Shown piece after piece: positions 1 through 6,899 of a stretch of DNA of 64,000 bases; position 1 is the first letter of the stretch; every line of letters starts with the position of its first letter. The DNA lies in NCBI RefSeq assembly GCF_017254865.1, contig NZ_JAFKCV010000002.1:103740-167739 (forward strand), written 5' to 3'. The notes beneath the pieces are model-generated. The model ran no database searches. It was given only the letters and a program-made list of their open reading frames with translations, and was not told the DNA's origin. The DNA is from Bowmanella dokdonensis (GTDB lineage: Bacteria > Pseudomonadota > Gammaproteobacteria > Enterobacterales > Alteromonadaceae). Position numbers and translations under genes: made by a program.

Positions 1-244
1 ATTCGCCACCAAAAAACAGCACGCAAGTGACCAGGTGTGCGTAGCGATCCACCTGTTCAGCAAAGGCCGGATTTGTCAGGGGCCGACCTGCATGGGGATC
101 CCAGGTATCCTGGCTGTGACAGCCGGGACACTTGAGGGGACAGCCGCTGATGGTAAAGGCCAGGGATATCTCATCCGGGACCTCCTGAAAGCAGATCTGT
201 GCAGGAAAGGCATTGAAGGGCTTTTTATCATCATCTTGTGTCAT
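1..244 (-). CDS. NrdG-like anaerobic ribonucleotide reductase activating protein, partial
   Basis: This is the first 81 codons of a radical-SAM protein that runs off the left edge, so its 3' end is missing. The visible N-terminus has the SAM-binding cysteine cluster C-x3-C-x2-C (CPLKCPGCH) near residues 35-43, and it ends in the FFGGE segment typical of the GGE motif of activases. Small proteins of this kind are usually annotated as activating proteins for class III (NrdD) ribonucleotide reductase, where they make the glycyl radical under anaerobic conditions. The ATG at 242-244 is the only plausible start. A perfect NrdR-type box and a perfect FNR-type box lie upstream, which supports a dNTP-synthesis role. 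Whether nrdD lies beyond the edge cannot be seen. Confidence 0.8.
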   Translation of the reverse strand, partial: MTQDDDKKPFNAFPAQICFQEVPDEISLAFTISGCPLKCPGCHSQDTWDPHAGRPLTNPAFAEQVDRYAHLVTCVLFFGGE

Positions 245-257
245 TAATGAGCAGCAA

Positions 258-273
258 ACACTATATATTGTGT
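258..273. promoter_or_regulatory. NrdR box
   Basis: ACACTATATATTGTGT is a perfect match to the palindromic NrdR box described for bacterial ribonucleotide reductase promoters. It lies 14 bp upstream of the NrdG-like start codon. If the FNR box at 305-318 sits at -41.5, this box covers the predicted transcription start. A very degenerate second box at the expected one-box-plus-linker distance (289-304) matches at only about half the positions. Confidence 0.85.
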
Positions 274-304
274 CTCAACCTTAATGGCGGACAGAGTTAT
301 GGAA

Positions 305-318
305 TTGATCTGGATCAA
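305..318. promoter_or_regulatory. FNR/Anr-type box (nrdG-like / 488 intergenic region)
   Basis: TTGATCTGGATCAA matches the FNR consensus TTGAT-N4-ATCAA at every fixed position. Its centre is 46 bp from the centre of the NrdR box at 258-273. This places it to activate the minus-strand NrdG-like gene; it may also act on the plus-strand gene at 488. Confidence 0.8.
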
Positions 319-392
319 TGAACAGACGCCGGGGCGGGTTTGAATTTTATGGGATCCCCTGGATCCCGCTTGATAAAGGCCTTGTGGCCGCC

Positions 393-408
393 TACCCCTT
401 TATGGGTA
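393..408. promoter_or_regulatory. NarL/NarP 7-2-7 site
   Basis: TACCCCT-TT-ATGGGTA is an inverted pair of heptamers with a 2-bp spacer. Both halves fit the NarL consensus TACYYMT. It lies 80 bp before the start of the 136-aa gene at 488 and suggests nitrate control of that gene. Confidence 0.75.
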
Positions 409-487
409 GGTCAACTGACACTTTTGCCTTAAGCGGATATCACCGGGTTTCGCTAAGATCCCGAATCAGACTCCAGGAGACCATTTT

Positions 488-898
488 ATGCATATCACCA
501 GCTATGAGGATCTGATTCAGGTCGCCAAAGCCCAGCACGAACCCCAACGTCTGCTGTTTGTATTTGCCCGGGCCGAACTGCCCACCGGCCATACAGACAA
601 ACAGAAAAATGCCTTTGAGCAGGGAGGCGGTGGTGCCCTGAGTCCGGTGCTCTGCGTGGACAAGCTTCCGGACGAGGTGGGCTCCTTTGAAGCACTGGTT
701 GAGGAATCCCTTAACACGGGGGAGCATTGGGATATTGCTTTTGTCAGTGCCCTGTCTGGTCGTGGCGGCTATGCCCCCAATTCCGATGAGGCCACACAGC
801 CACTCCACCTGATGATGAAGAAGATCCAAAGCGGCATGATTGGCGATTTTCTTACCCTGACCCGCGACGGAGAACTGGTCAACCTGCAGCCGGGCTGA
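488..898 (+). CDS. conserved small protein of unknown function, RNR-associated
   Basis: A 136-residue soluble protein with no signal peptide or membrane segment. The ATG at 488 follows an AGGAG ribosome site. The central part contains LLFVFARAELP and a glycine run followed by LCVDK. From memory, relatives are sometimes labelled 'ribonucleotide reductase subunit alpha', but I see none of the cysteine or glycyl-radical motifs of a reductase, so that name is not supported. Its upstream region is shared with the NrdG-like gene and carries an NrdR box, an FNR box and a NarL 7-2-7 site. This links it by context to anaerobic or nitrate-responsive nucleotide metabolism. Its actual role is unknown. 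Confidence 0.75.
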   Translation: MHITSYEDLIQVAKAQHEPQRLLFVFARAELPTGHTDKQKNAFEQGGGGALSPVLCVDKLPDEVGSFEALVEESLNTGEHWDIAFVSALSGRGGYAPNSDEATQPLHLMMKKIQSGMIGDFLTLTRDGELVNLQPG

Positions 899-912
899 GC
901 CGGCTGCAATTC

Positions 913-1110
913 TTATCCCGCAGATAAGGGTTCAATACAATCCAGCGGACACACCGCTATGCAGGCCGGCTCATCGTAAAATCCCTCGCACTCGGTACAT
1001 AAATCCGCATCAATCTGATAAATGGATTTGCCCATGCTGATGGCCTCGTTGGGGCATTCGGGCTCGCACAGATCGCAGTTAATGCAGTCTTCAGTAATCT
1101 TCAGGCTCAT
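913..1110 (-). CDS. YfhL-type 2[4Fe-4S] ferredoxin
   Basis: A 65-aa ferredoxin with two cluster motifs. The first is CINCDLCEPECP (C-x2-C-x2-C-x3-CP). The second is C-x2-C-x8-C-x3-CP, whose long eight-residue loop marks the YfhL/Allochromatium ferredoxin type. It would carry low-potential electrons in the cytoplasm. Its ATG overlaps the stop codon of trhP (ATGA), and the ribosome site GGAG lies inside the end of trhP, so the two are translationally coupled. The coupling suggests it is the electron donor for TrhP; that is inference. Confidence 0.88.
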   Translation of the reverse strand: MSLKITEDCINCDLCEPECPNEAISMGKSIYQIDADLCTECEGFYDEPACIAVCPLDCIEPLSAG

Positions 1111-2426
1111 GGGGTTATCTCCAGGTTACGGACAAGTAAGGCATAGTCAGCGACACTGTCGCCGGGGAGCGCTAACAGCATCCGATAGCCGGCTCCCGGT
1201 GCAATCGCAGCGTCCCTGCCCTGCTGGTCACAAAGTTTGCTCAGGGTAAAAGTCTGGTTGCCCGCCGGGGTCATCAGCATCAGTCTGTCGCCCAGGGAAA
1301 AGCGGTTTTTCACTTCCACCAGATACAGGCCGCTTGAAGGCTCTTGGCCAAGCACCTCACCGACAAATTGCTGCTGCGTACTCAGCGATGCGCCCTGCTG
1401 GTAGTTCTGCAGTTCAGACACCGGAATATGCCGGCGCAAAAAGCCTTCCGTATAACCGCGGGACGCCAACCCCTCCAGTTCATACATCAGCTGCTGGTCA
1501 AAGGCTTTACCTGACAGGGCATCGTCAATGGCCTGGCGGTATACCTGTGCGGTGCGCGCCGCATAATAAAATGACTTGGTACGGCCTTCGATTTTCAGCG
1601 AATGCACGCCCATTGCCACCAGGGACGGTACGTGTTGGACGGCGCGAAGATCTTTTGAATTGAGGATGTAGGTGCCATGTTCGTCTTCATCCATTGGCAT
1701 GGGCGCGTCAGGACGTTGCCTTTCCGTCAGCAATACCGGTTTGGCCGGTTGGATCCTGACCGCGGCGGCAACCAGATCGCCATTGGCCAGTTCCTCGGCA
1801 GGCTGGATATCGTACTGCCAGCGACAGGCATTGGTACACGCCCCCTGATTGGGATCACGTTTGTCCATATAACCGGACAGCAGGCAACGTCCCGAATAGG
1901 CCATACACAGGGCGCCGTGAACAAACACCTCCAACTCCATGCCGGGGACTTCCTTGCGGATCTCGCCGATTTCCTGCACCGACAACTCCCTGGACAGAAT
2001 CACCCTGCTGATACCCTGCTGCTGCCAGAATTTAACCGCCGCCCAGTTCAGGGTATTAGCCTGCACCGACAGGTGCAGGGGGATCTGGCTAAAATGATTT
2101 CTCAGCAGCCAAATCACTCCGGGATCCGAGACAATCAGGGCATCCGGGCTCATGGCCACCACGTCCCTGGCATCCTCTAAAAAGGTCGACAGTTTGCTGT
2201 TGTGAGGCGCGATATTCAGCACCACATAAAACTTCTTGCCCAGTTCTCTGGCCTCATCAATCCCGGCTTTTAAGCTGGCGAGATCAAATTCGTTATTGCG
2301 CACCCGCAAACTGTAACGGGGCAAGCCCGCGTAGACGGCATCGGCCCCATAAGCGAAGGCATAGCGCATGGCTTTAAGGCTGCCGGCCGGGCACAGCAGT
2401 TCCGGCCCTTGTGAAGTTTCCTGCAT
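1107..2426 (-). CDS. trhP: tRNA hydroxylation protein TrhP (YegQ), U32 family
   Basis: 439 aa, close to the length of E. coli YegQ. Matching family landmarks are ELLCPAGSLKAMRYAFAYGA at the N-terminus, VFHGALCMAYSGRC-type segment (here FVHGALCMAYSGRCLLSG, about residues 165-185), RDPNQGACTNACRW, and SLKIEGRTKSFYYAARTAQV. The cysteines in these segments are the U32 iron-sulphur cluster ligands. TrhP makes 5-hydroxyuridine at wobble position 34 of tRNAs, using prephenate-derived chemistry. It is unlikely to be a peptidase despite the U32 name. It overlaps the downstream ferredoxin by 4 bp. The start codon has only a weak ribosome site, so the exact N-terminus is less sure. Confidence 0.9.
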   Translation of the reverse strand: MQETSQGPELLCPAGSLKAMRYAFAYGADAVYAGLPRYSLRVRNNEFDLASLKAGIDEARELGKKFYVVLNIAPHNSKLSTFLEDARDVVAMSPDALIVSDPGVIWLLRNHFSQIPLHLSVQANTLNWAAVKFWQQQGISRVILSRELSVQEIGEIRKEVPGMELEVFVHGALCMAYSGRCLLSGYMDKRDPNQGACTNACRWQYDIQPAEELANGDLVAAAVRIQPAKPVLLTERQRPDAPMPMDEDEHGTYILNSKDLRAVQHVPSLVAMGVHSLKIEGRTKSFYYAARTAQVYRQAIDDALSGKAFDQQLMYELEGLASRGYTEGFLRRHIPVSELQNYQQGASLSTQQQFVGEVLGQEPSSGLYLVEVKNRFSLGDRLMLMTPAGNQTFTLSKLCDQQGRDAAIAPGAGYRMLLALPGDSVADYALLVRNLEITP

Positions 2427-2484
2427 TGAACAGTCTGGTTGCTGGATTGTGCCGCTATTATCCTATTCCTGTGCTTCACCAGTT

Positions 2485-2498
2485 TTGATCTGAAACAA
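2485..2498. promoter_or_regulatory. FNR-like box between trhP and mog
   Basis: TTGATCTGAAACAA has one mismatch to TTGAT-N4-ATCAA. It lies 107 bp before mog and 59 bp before trhP on the other strand. Anaerobic control of mog would fit the neighbourhood, but a single imperfect site is weak evidence. Confidence 0.4.
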
Positions 2499-2591
2499 GG
2501 CTACTTATACCAATGGGATTACTCTGTGTAATTGTGCCTGATGGCATATGGGGGTAATCTGTCCGGCCTTTTTCAAGCGAGGAGCCCAGAC

Positions 2592-3125
2592 ATGAGTATT
2601 GCCAGAATCGGCATCCTGACGGTGAGCGACCGGGCCAGTCGCGGCCAGTATGAGGACATCTCCGGACCGGCCATTATCGAGACGCTGAATGATTATCTGA
2701 CCAGTGAATGGCAACCTGTGTATCGGGTCATAGAGGACGAACAACCGTTGATAGAAGCCACACTCAGGGCCCTGGTGGACAAGGAAGGCTGCGCCCTGGT
2801 GGTCACCACAGGTGGAACGGGACCTGCCAAACGGGACGTGACCCCTGAAGCCACCGAAGCGGTTTGCGATCGTATGATGCCGGGATTTGGCGAACTGATG
2901 CGCATGGAAAGCCTCAAATATGTGCCCACAGCGATTTTGTCACGTCAGACTGCCGGTTTACGGGGGCAGTCGCTGATTATTAATCTGCCCGGTAAGCCCA
3001 AAGCCATACGCCAGTGCCTGGACGCGGTGTTTCCAGCCGTTCCCTACTGTCTGGACCTGATGGACGGCCCTTATCTGACCTGCAACGAAGCAGTAATGAA
3101 GCCTTTCCGGCCCAAGTCATCCTAG
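2592..3125 (+). CDS. mog: molybdopterin adenylyltransferase MogA
   Basis: MogA adenylylates molybdopterin before molybdate insertion. The start at 2592 follows GCGAGGAG and gives 177 aa. Matching MogA landmarks are the N-terminal GILTVSDRASRG, the TTGGTGPAKRDVTPEAT motif (about residues 73-89) and MMPGFGELMR. The C-terminal FRPKS is also shared with E. coli MogA. It stands apart from the moa cluster at 49-52 kb, and a MoaB paralogue (50568-51110) is also present. It supplies cofactor for the nitrate reductase encoded at 27-34 kb. Confidence 0.93.
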   Translation: MSIARIGILTVSDRASRGQYEDISGPAIIETLNDYLTSEWQPVYRVIEDEQPLIEATLRALVDKEGCALVVTTGGTGPAKRDVTPEATEAVCDRMMPGFGELMRMESLKYVPTAILSRQTAGLRGQSLIINLPGKPKAIRQCLDAVFPAVPYCLDLMDGPYLTCNEAVMKPFRPKSS

Positions 3126-3222
3126 CAACGGTCCCGATGCTTGATTTTGTTACAATTTCTTTAGCTGCACCTGGCCTGATTGACGATAAAGTGGCCTCCA
3201 TTGGACAACCTGAATAATTAAA

Positions 3223-4305
3223 ATGAATAGACATTCTCTGTTGCTTTTATCCGGCCTGAGTCTGTTGCTGGCAGCTTGTGCCAGCCCCAATCAGGTCACC
3301 CGTGTAGCTCCACAGGACTCTGTGGTGCCGTTGGCAAAAGATGGTCGCTACCAGAACCTGTATCCGGGCGAGAAGACATATCCGGTAACCTGCGAACAAA
3401 GTTGCTACCCGCCCCATCCCGATGTCATCTGCCAGGCGCCGGCGGAGCAATGCCGGTATCAGGGCACACAACAAGCGCCATCGATGGCCACAGGATTCAC
3501 TGTGCGCTGGCTGGGCCATGCCTCCTTTGCAGTGACCGCACCGGATGGCCAGTATCTGTTGTTTGATCCGGTCAGCGATCAGTTTGATTGGCCGGTTAAC
3601 TGGGCGGCGGCTTTGTCTGACGGTACTTGGCGTACGCGAGGCGAATGGCCGATGGAGGAGGATCTGGCGAGAACCAGTGCGGTGTTCTATTCCCATCTTC
3701 ATTATGATCATTTCAACAAGGACGACATTCGGCGTATCGGCAATCAAGCCCGCTATTTTGTCGCCCTGGACAGCGCCAGCCACTTTGCCGACAACGGCTA
3801 TCAGATTACTGAGATGGCCTGGTTTACCCGCCGGGCTTTGGGTGAGCTGACTGTCCATGCCGTGCCGGCCCATCATTTCAACAGCCGAATCTGGGTGCCA
3901 TACCTCTATGAAGATAACGAACGCAGCCTGTGGGCCGGCTGGTTGGTTGAGCATGGAGGAAAAAAACTGTTTTTTGCCGGCGATACAGGCTATTCAGAGC
4001 ATTTTAAAGATATTCACCAGCGGTACGGCCAGATCGATATCTGCCTTCTGCCTATTGCCTCCTACCACCACGAGCAATACGCCAGGTGGTATCGCTATGT
4101 ACATACCACCCCCGAGGATGCCCTGACCGCTGCCGATGAGCTCGGTTGCAAAGTGATGATCCCCTGGGGGTATGGCAATGCCAGTTGGCAGATGGGGGAT
4201 AAAAGCTCACACTCGGCGTTGTTGAGGTTACTTAGTATGCGCAAGCAGATGGACAGCCGGGTACCCCTGCTGATTTTAAACGAAGGACAACAGGTCAGCC
4301 TGTAA
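3223..4305 (+). CDS. MBL-fold lipoprotein, NAPE-PLD/RomA-like
   Basis: 360 aa. The N-terminus is a lipoprotein signal ending in the lipobox LLAAC with Cys about residue 19. An N-terminal Cys-rich segment of about 60 residues follows. The metallo-beta-lactamase fold starts near VRWLGHASFAV and has the metal-binding motif HLHYDH (about residues 158-163). Further ligands are likely in PAHHFN, FAGDTGYSEHF and the late histidines. This arrangement matches the family of outer-membrane or periplasmic metal-dependent hydrolases related to NAPE-hydrolysing phospholipase D and RomA. The substrate is unknown. It shows no link to denitrification apart from position. Confidence 0.85.
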   Translation: MNRHSLLLLSGLSLLLAACASPNQVTRVAPQDSVVPLAKDGRYQNLYPGEKTYPVTCEQSCYPPHPDVICQAPAEQCRYQGTQQAPSMATGFTVRWLGHASFAVTAPDGQYLLFDPVSDQFDWPVNWAAALSDGTWRTRGEWPMEEDLARTSAVFYSHLHYDHFNKDDIRRIGNQARYFVALDSASHFADNGYQITEMAWFTRRALGELTVHAVPAHHFNSRIWVPYLYEDNERSLWAGWLVEHGGKKLFFAGDTGYSEHFKDIHQRYGQIDICLLPIASYHHEQYARWYRYVHTTPEDALTAADELGCKVMIPWGYGNASWQMGDKSSHSALLRLLSMRKQMDSRVPLLILNEGQQVSL

Positions 4306-4325
4306 CCTGATACAGAAAAAAGAAA

Positions 4326-4733
4326 ATGACAAAACAACAAGAACTACTGAAATCCCTGCACCTCAAGGCCAAACAGGCCGCTGAACATGCCTATCAGCCC
4401 TACAGCCATTTTGCGGTGGGCGCGGCACTGAAACTTAAGGACGGCAGCCTGATCGCGGGCTGCAATGTGGAAAATGCCTCCTACGGGCTGTCCAACTGCG
4501 CCGAACGCACCGCTATTTTCAGCGCCCTGGCTCAGGGCCATAAGCCGGACAGCTTCGACGAACTGATGATCTACATGCCGGGGGAAAAGCTCTACTCGCC
4601 CTGCGGCGCCTGTCGCCAGGTAATCGCCGAATTTTTCCCCCCTGATGCAAAAGTCCACGCCAGTTGCGACAGCAAAACCATGCAGAGCTGGACAGTGGAA
4701 CAATTGCTGCCTGGGGCCTTTGGCCTGCTCTGA
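4326..4733 (+). CDS. cdd: cytidine deaminase
   Basis: 135 aa, the length of the homotetrameric short cytidine deaminases, not the longer E. coli type. It converts cytidine and deoxycytidine to uridine forms in pyrimidine salvage. Catalytic motifs are visible: CNVENASYG, the C58-A-E60 pair giving one zinc ligand and the catalytic Glu, and the PCGAC motif with C93 and C96. It starts 20 bp after the lipoprotein gene and may be co-transcribed with it. A bidirectional terminator follows at 4933. Confidence 0.95.
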   Translation: MTKQQELLKSLHLKAKQAAEHAYQPYSHFAVGAALKLKDGSLIAGCNVENASYGLSNCAERTAIFSALAQGHKPDSFDELMIYMPGEKLYSPCGACRQVIAEFFPPDAKVHASCDSKTMQSWTVEQLLPGAFGLL

Positions 4734-4932
4734 TTAGGGCGTATTTATCCTTCATGTTGTCTCTGCTGAGTGCTAAAAAAACCTCAATCAGGGCGCGAGT
4801 AACGCCGTTTAGCTATCTAAACAAGTTAGGAGCAACGCCGAGTGAGGTTTGTAAGCCTCACCCCTTCGGGCTGGAGCCATTTTTACTCCTATCATCCCTG
4901 ATACTCGCCGACTAGCGGCCAGCCAAGCTGTT

Positions 4933-4957
4933 AAAAAATGCTCCGGGCATTTTTTTT
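4933..4957. terminator. bidirectional terminator between cdd and norR
   Basis: AAAAAATGC / GCATTTTTT arms (4933-4941 and 4947-4955) with a 5-nt loop, flanked by A and T runs on both sides. It lies between convergent cdd (+) and norR (-) and could serve either. It directly abuts the dispersed repeat at 4958. Confidence 0.7.
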
Positions 4958-5121
4958 CCAGCAGCGTGAAATGAAATATATTCCTATATTTCACCGCTTC
5001 GCTGTTCCAATGGGGTCCATGCCCATTGGTCAGTCGCTTATTCAGGCCCACTCAACCTCACTATCTCTTCCTTGCCGGACAAAAAAATAGCCTCCAGCAG
5101 AGTGTCAATATAAAAGATAAA
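4958..5121 (-). repeat. dispersed intergenic repeat, copy A
   Basis: About 160 bp that recurs in the opposite orientation at 42332-42497. Shared blocks on the minus strand include ATCTTTTATATTG, CTGACCAATGGG, GGAACAGCGAAGCGGTGAAA and TCACGCTG, with scattered substitutions and small indels between. It starts 12 bp after the norR stop codon. Neighbouring sequence at 4770-4930 is also rich in short inverted repeats (for example GTTTAGCTATCTAAAC) and may belong to the same element. Indels break any common reading frame, so I do not call a gene. Confidence 0.75.
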
Positions 5122-5133
5122 CTCGCCCTGGCA

Positions 5134-6666
5134 TTATTTGATGCCCAGGCGCTTGGCCAGTTTATGCAGATTGCTGGAGTCCAGCTCCAGTAATTTGGCC
5201 GCCTGAGCCCAGTTCTGTCCGCATTCTTCCAGGGCTGCTTGAATGGCCCGTCGCTGGGTCTGCTCAAGCAGCTTTTTCATCGGTTGCACCGAAGCCGACA
5301 TAGTCACCCCGACCAGTGGGACGGCAGCCGGCCGACGCTGGGCCACCTCCAGATCCAGCAACTCGGGGACCAGGGTGGATATCCCTTCTTTCTGACCGTT
5401 CCGACCCAGGCACTTTATGGCCGCCCGGCTGATGACATGCTCCAGCTCACGAACATTCCCGGGCCACTGATAGTCAAGCAGGGCCTGCTCCGCTTCGGCT
5501 GACAGTCGCAGGCTGCGCAGTCCCAGTCTGGCGCGGTTTTGTTCCAGAAAGTGCCCCGCCAGCAACAGCACATCATTACCCCGCTCACGCAGCGGCGGGA
5601 TAGGCACCGGATAAACCGATAACCTGTGATAGAGATCGGCGCGAAAATCCCCGTTTTTGACCGTCTCTTTCAATTGCCTGTTGGTGGCCGCGATGATCCT
5701 CACATCCACTTTTCTGGGCTTGTCAGCCCCAAGGCGCTGTATTTCGCCGTTTTGCAACGCCCTGAGCAATTTGGCCTGCACCGCCAGGGGCAGCTCGCCC
5801 ACCTCATCCAGGAACAGGGTCCCGCCGTTGGCCGCCTCGAACTTGCCGGCCCGTTCCGTATGGGCGCCGGAAAACGCCCCTTTCACATGGCCGAACAGCT
5901 CGCTTTCGGCCAATGATTCGGGCAAAGCGGCGCAGTTGACGTGGATAAGGGGCTGATTTCTTCGTCTCGAATGCAGGTGCACGCGCCGGGCAAACAATTC
6001 CTTGCCCACCCCTGTCTCACCAAGCAACAGCACGGGCAGTTCCGAATCCGCCACCGTATCCAGTTCATCAAGCAACTGCACCAGAGCCTGACTGCGACCG
6101 ATGATCTCAGTCTCCTCGCCCTTGCCCTCGTCCGGTAAAGACACGGCATTGATCCGTGATTGCAGCAGGCTGCGGTTTTCCATCTCCAGCGTGGTAGTAC
6201 GGATAGCCGCTTCGATAAGTAGCTTATGCTGCCTGAGACTGGCTCTGGAGCTTTCGTCAAAGGTACCAGGTATCAGGGTATCGAAGGTAATCAGGCCCCA
6301 GGTTTTACCCTCCTGCTCGAGGCGCATCCCCATACAGTCGTGCACGGGTAACGGCGCCCCGGCAAGCTGGTCCAACAAGCCATCGTAGGGGTCGGGTAAG
6401 GCGCTGCTGTGCTCGAAACATACGGGCTGCTGTTCGCTGGTCAGGATAGCGGCCAGACGGGGATGTTGGGCGGGCAGAAAACGCCTGCCCAGGGCCTCCT
6501 GCACCAGGCCCGACACAGCCATGGGCTTTAGCACTTCCCCTTCCATTTTCAATAGTGCAACCGCGCCGCAATTGAAACTGGCTTTGAGGGTTTTGACCAG
6601 CCTCTCCAGGCGAGCCAGGTCGGGCAAACGAACGGCCAAATCGGCCACCAGAAACTCATCATACAT
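5134..6666 (-). CDS. norR: nitric oxide-sensing sigma-54 activator NorR
   Basis: 510 aa with the NorR layout: N-terminal GAF domain (about 20-160) that senses NO through a non-haem iron, central AAA+ domain (about 190-425) and C-terminal Fis-type helix-turn-helix (about 465-510). Visible motifs are Walker A GETGVGKE, the sigma-54 contact loop as GAFSGA (usual GAFTGA, a conservative change), Walker B GGTLFLDEVGEL, and WPGNVRELEH. It is divergent from norB. Three GGT-N7-ACC sites and a sigma-54 promoter lie in the shared gap, the first site directly before the norR start codon, so autoregulation is likely. Confidence 0.95.
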   Translation of the reverse strand: MYDEFLVADLAVRLPDLARLERLVKTLKASFNCGAVALLKMEGEVLKPMAVSGLVQEALGRRFLPAQHPRLAAILTSEQQPVCFEHSSALPDPYDGLLDQLAGAPLPVHDCMGMRLEQEGKTWGLITFDTLIPGTFDESSRASLRQHKLLIEAAIRTTTLEMENRSLLQSRINAVSLPDEGKGEETEIIGRSQALVQLLDELDTVADSELPVLLLGETGVGKELFARRVHLHSRRRNQPLIHVNCAALPESLAESELFGHVKGAFSGAHTERAGKFEAANGGTLFLDEVGELPLAVQAKLLRALQNGEIQRLGADKPRKVDVRIIAATNRQLKETVKNGDFRADLYHRLSVYPVPIPPLRERGNDVLLLAGHFLEQNRARLGLRSLRLSAEAEQALLDYQWPGNVRELEHVISRAAIKCLGRNGQKEGISTLVPELLDLEVAQRRPAAVPLVGVTMSASVQPMKKLLEQTQRRAIQAALEECGQNWAQAAKLLELDSSNLHKLAKRLGIK

Positions 6667-6725
6667 GGTACATAATACCCTTCAAAAGGTTTTATATACC
6701 CTATCAGAATCGGGTCAGATTAACC
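6667..6725. promoter_or_regulatory. three NorR enhancer sites upstream of norB
   Basis: Three exact GGT-N7-ACC sites: 6667-6679, 6688-6700 and 6713-6725. This is the inverted GGT/ACC element reported for NorR binding. They lie 40 to 100 bp upstream of the sigma-54 element at 6767-6781, the usual enhancer distance. A single such site is expected by chance about every 4 kb; three in 59 bp is not. Confidence 0.85.
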
Positions 6726-6766
6726 ATGCTCATTAACAAAGTGATAAATATCAATAAAATAGTTCA

Positions 6767-6781
6767 TGGCACAGGCATTGC
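6767..6781 (+). promoter_or_regulatory. sigma-54 promoter of norB
   Basis: TGGCACAGGCATTGC fits the -24/-12 consensus TGGCAC-N5-TTGC, with GG and GC separated by exactly 10 bp. Transcription should start near 6792, giving a leader of about 100 nt before norB that contains the short reading frame at 6825. Confidence 0.88.
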
Positions 6782-6824
6782 CATACCTCTGAGGAGAAGC
6801 ATAGAACAACTCAGGAGTCCTCAG

Positions 6825-6899
6825 ATGGTAAATACGACATTCAAACCGGCCCCTCAGCAAGGGGCAGACAATGTGATTCAGGGGGTAAGCCATGGGTAG
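6825..6899 (+). CDS. 24-codon leader reading frame overlapping norB
   Basis: ATG at 6825 preceded by CAGGAG, then 24 codons (MVNTTFKPAPQQGADNVIQG plus VSHG) ending in TAG at 6897-6899. Its stop overlaps the start of norB at 6892 in another frame. Termination would therefore leave ribosomes at the norB start. It could couple translation or be a functionless uORF. Nothing is recognised in the peptide. Confidence 0.45.
   Translation: MVNTTFKPAPQQGADNVIQGVSHG

Noticed and set aside
488..898. Ribonucleotide reductase alpha subunit
   Set aside because: The protein is 136 aa and has no active-site cysteines or radical motif. The name seems to be propagated annotation.
1107..2426. Collagenase-like U32 peptidase or UbiU/UbiV
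   Set aside because: Length, N-terminal segment and the TNACRW and KIEGRTKSFYY motifs fit TrhP/YegQ along the whole protein better than UbiU or UbiV, and no peptidase chemistry is known for this group.
4809..5051. 80-codon frame on the minus strand within the cdd-norR gap
   Set aside because: It runs through the dispersed repeat, and the other copy is shifted by indels, so no common frame is kept. There is no ribosome site.
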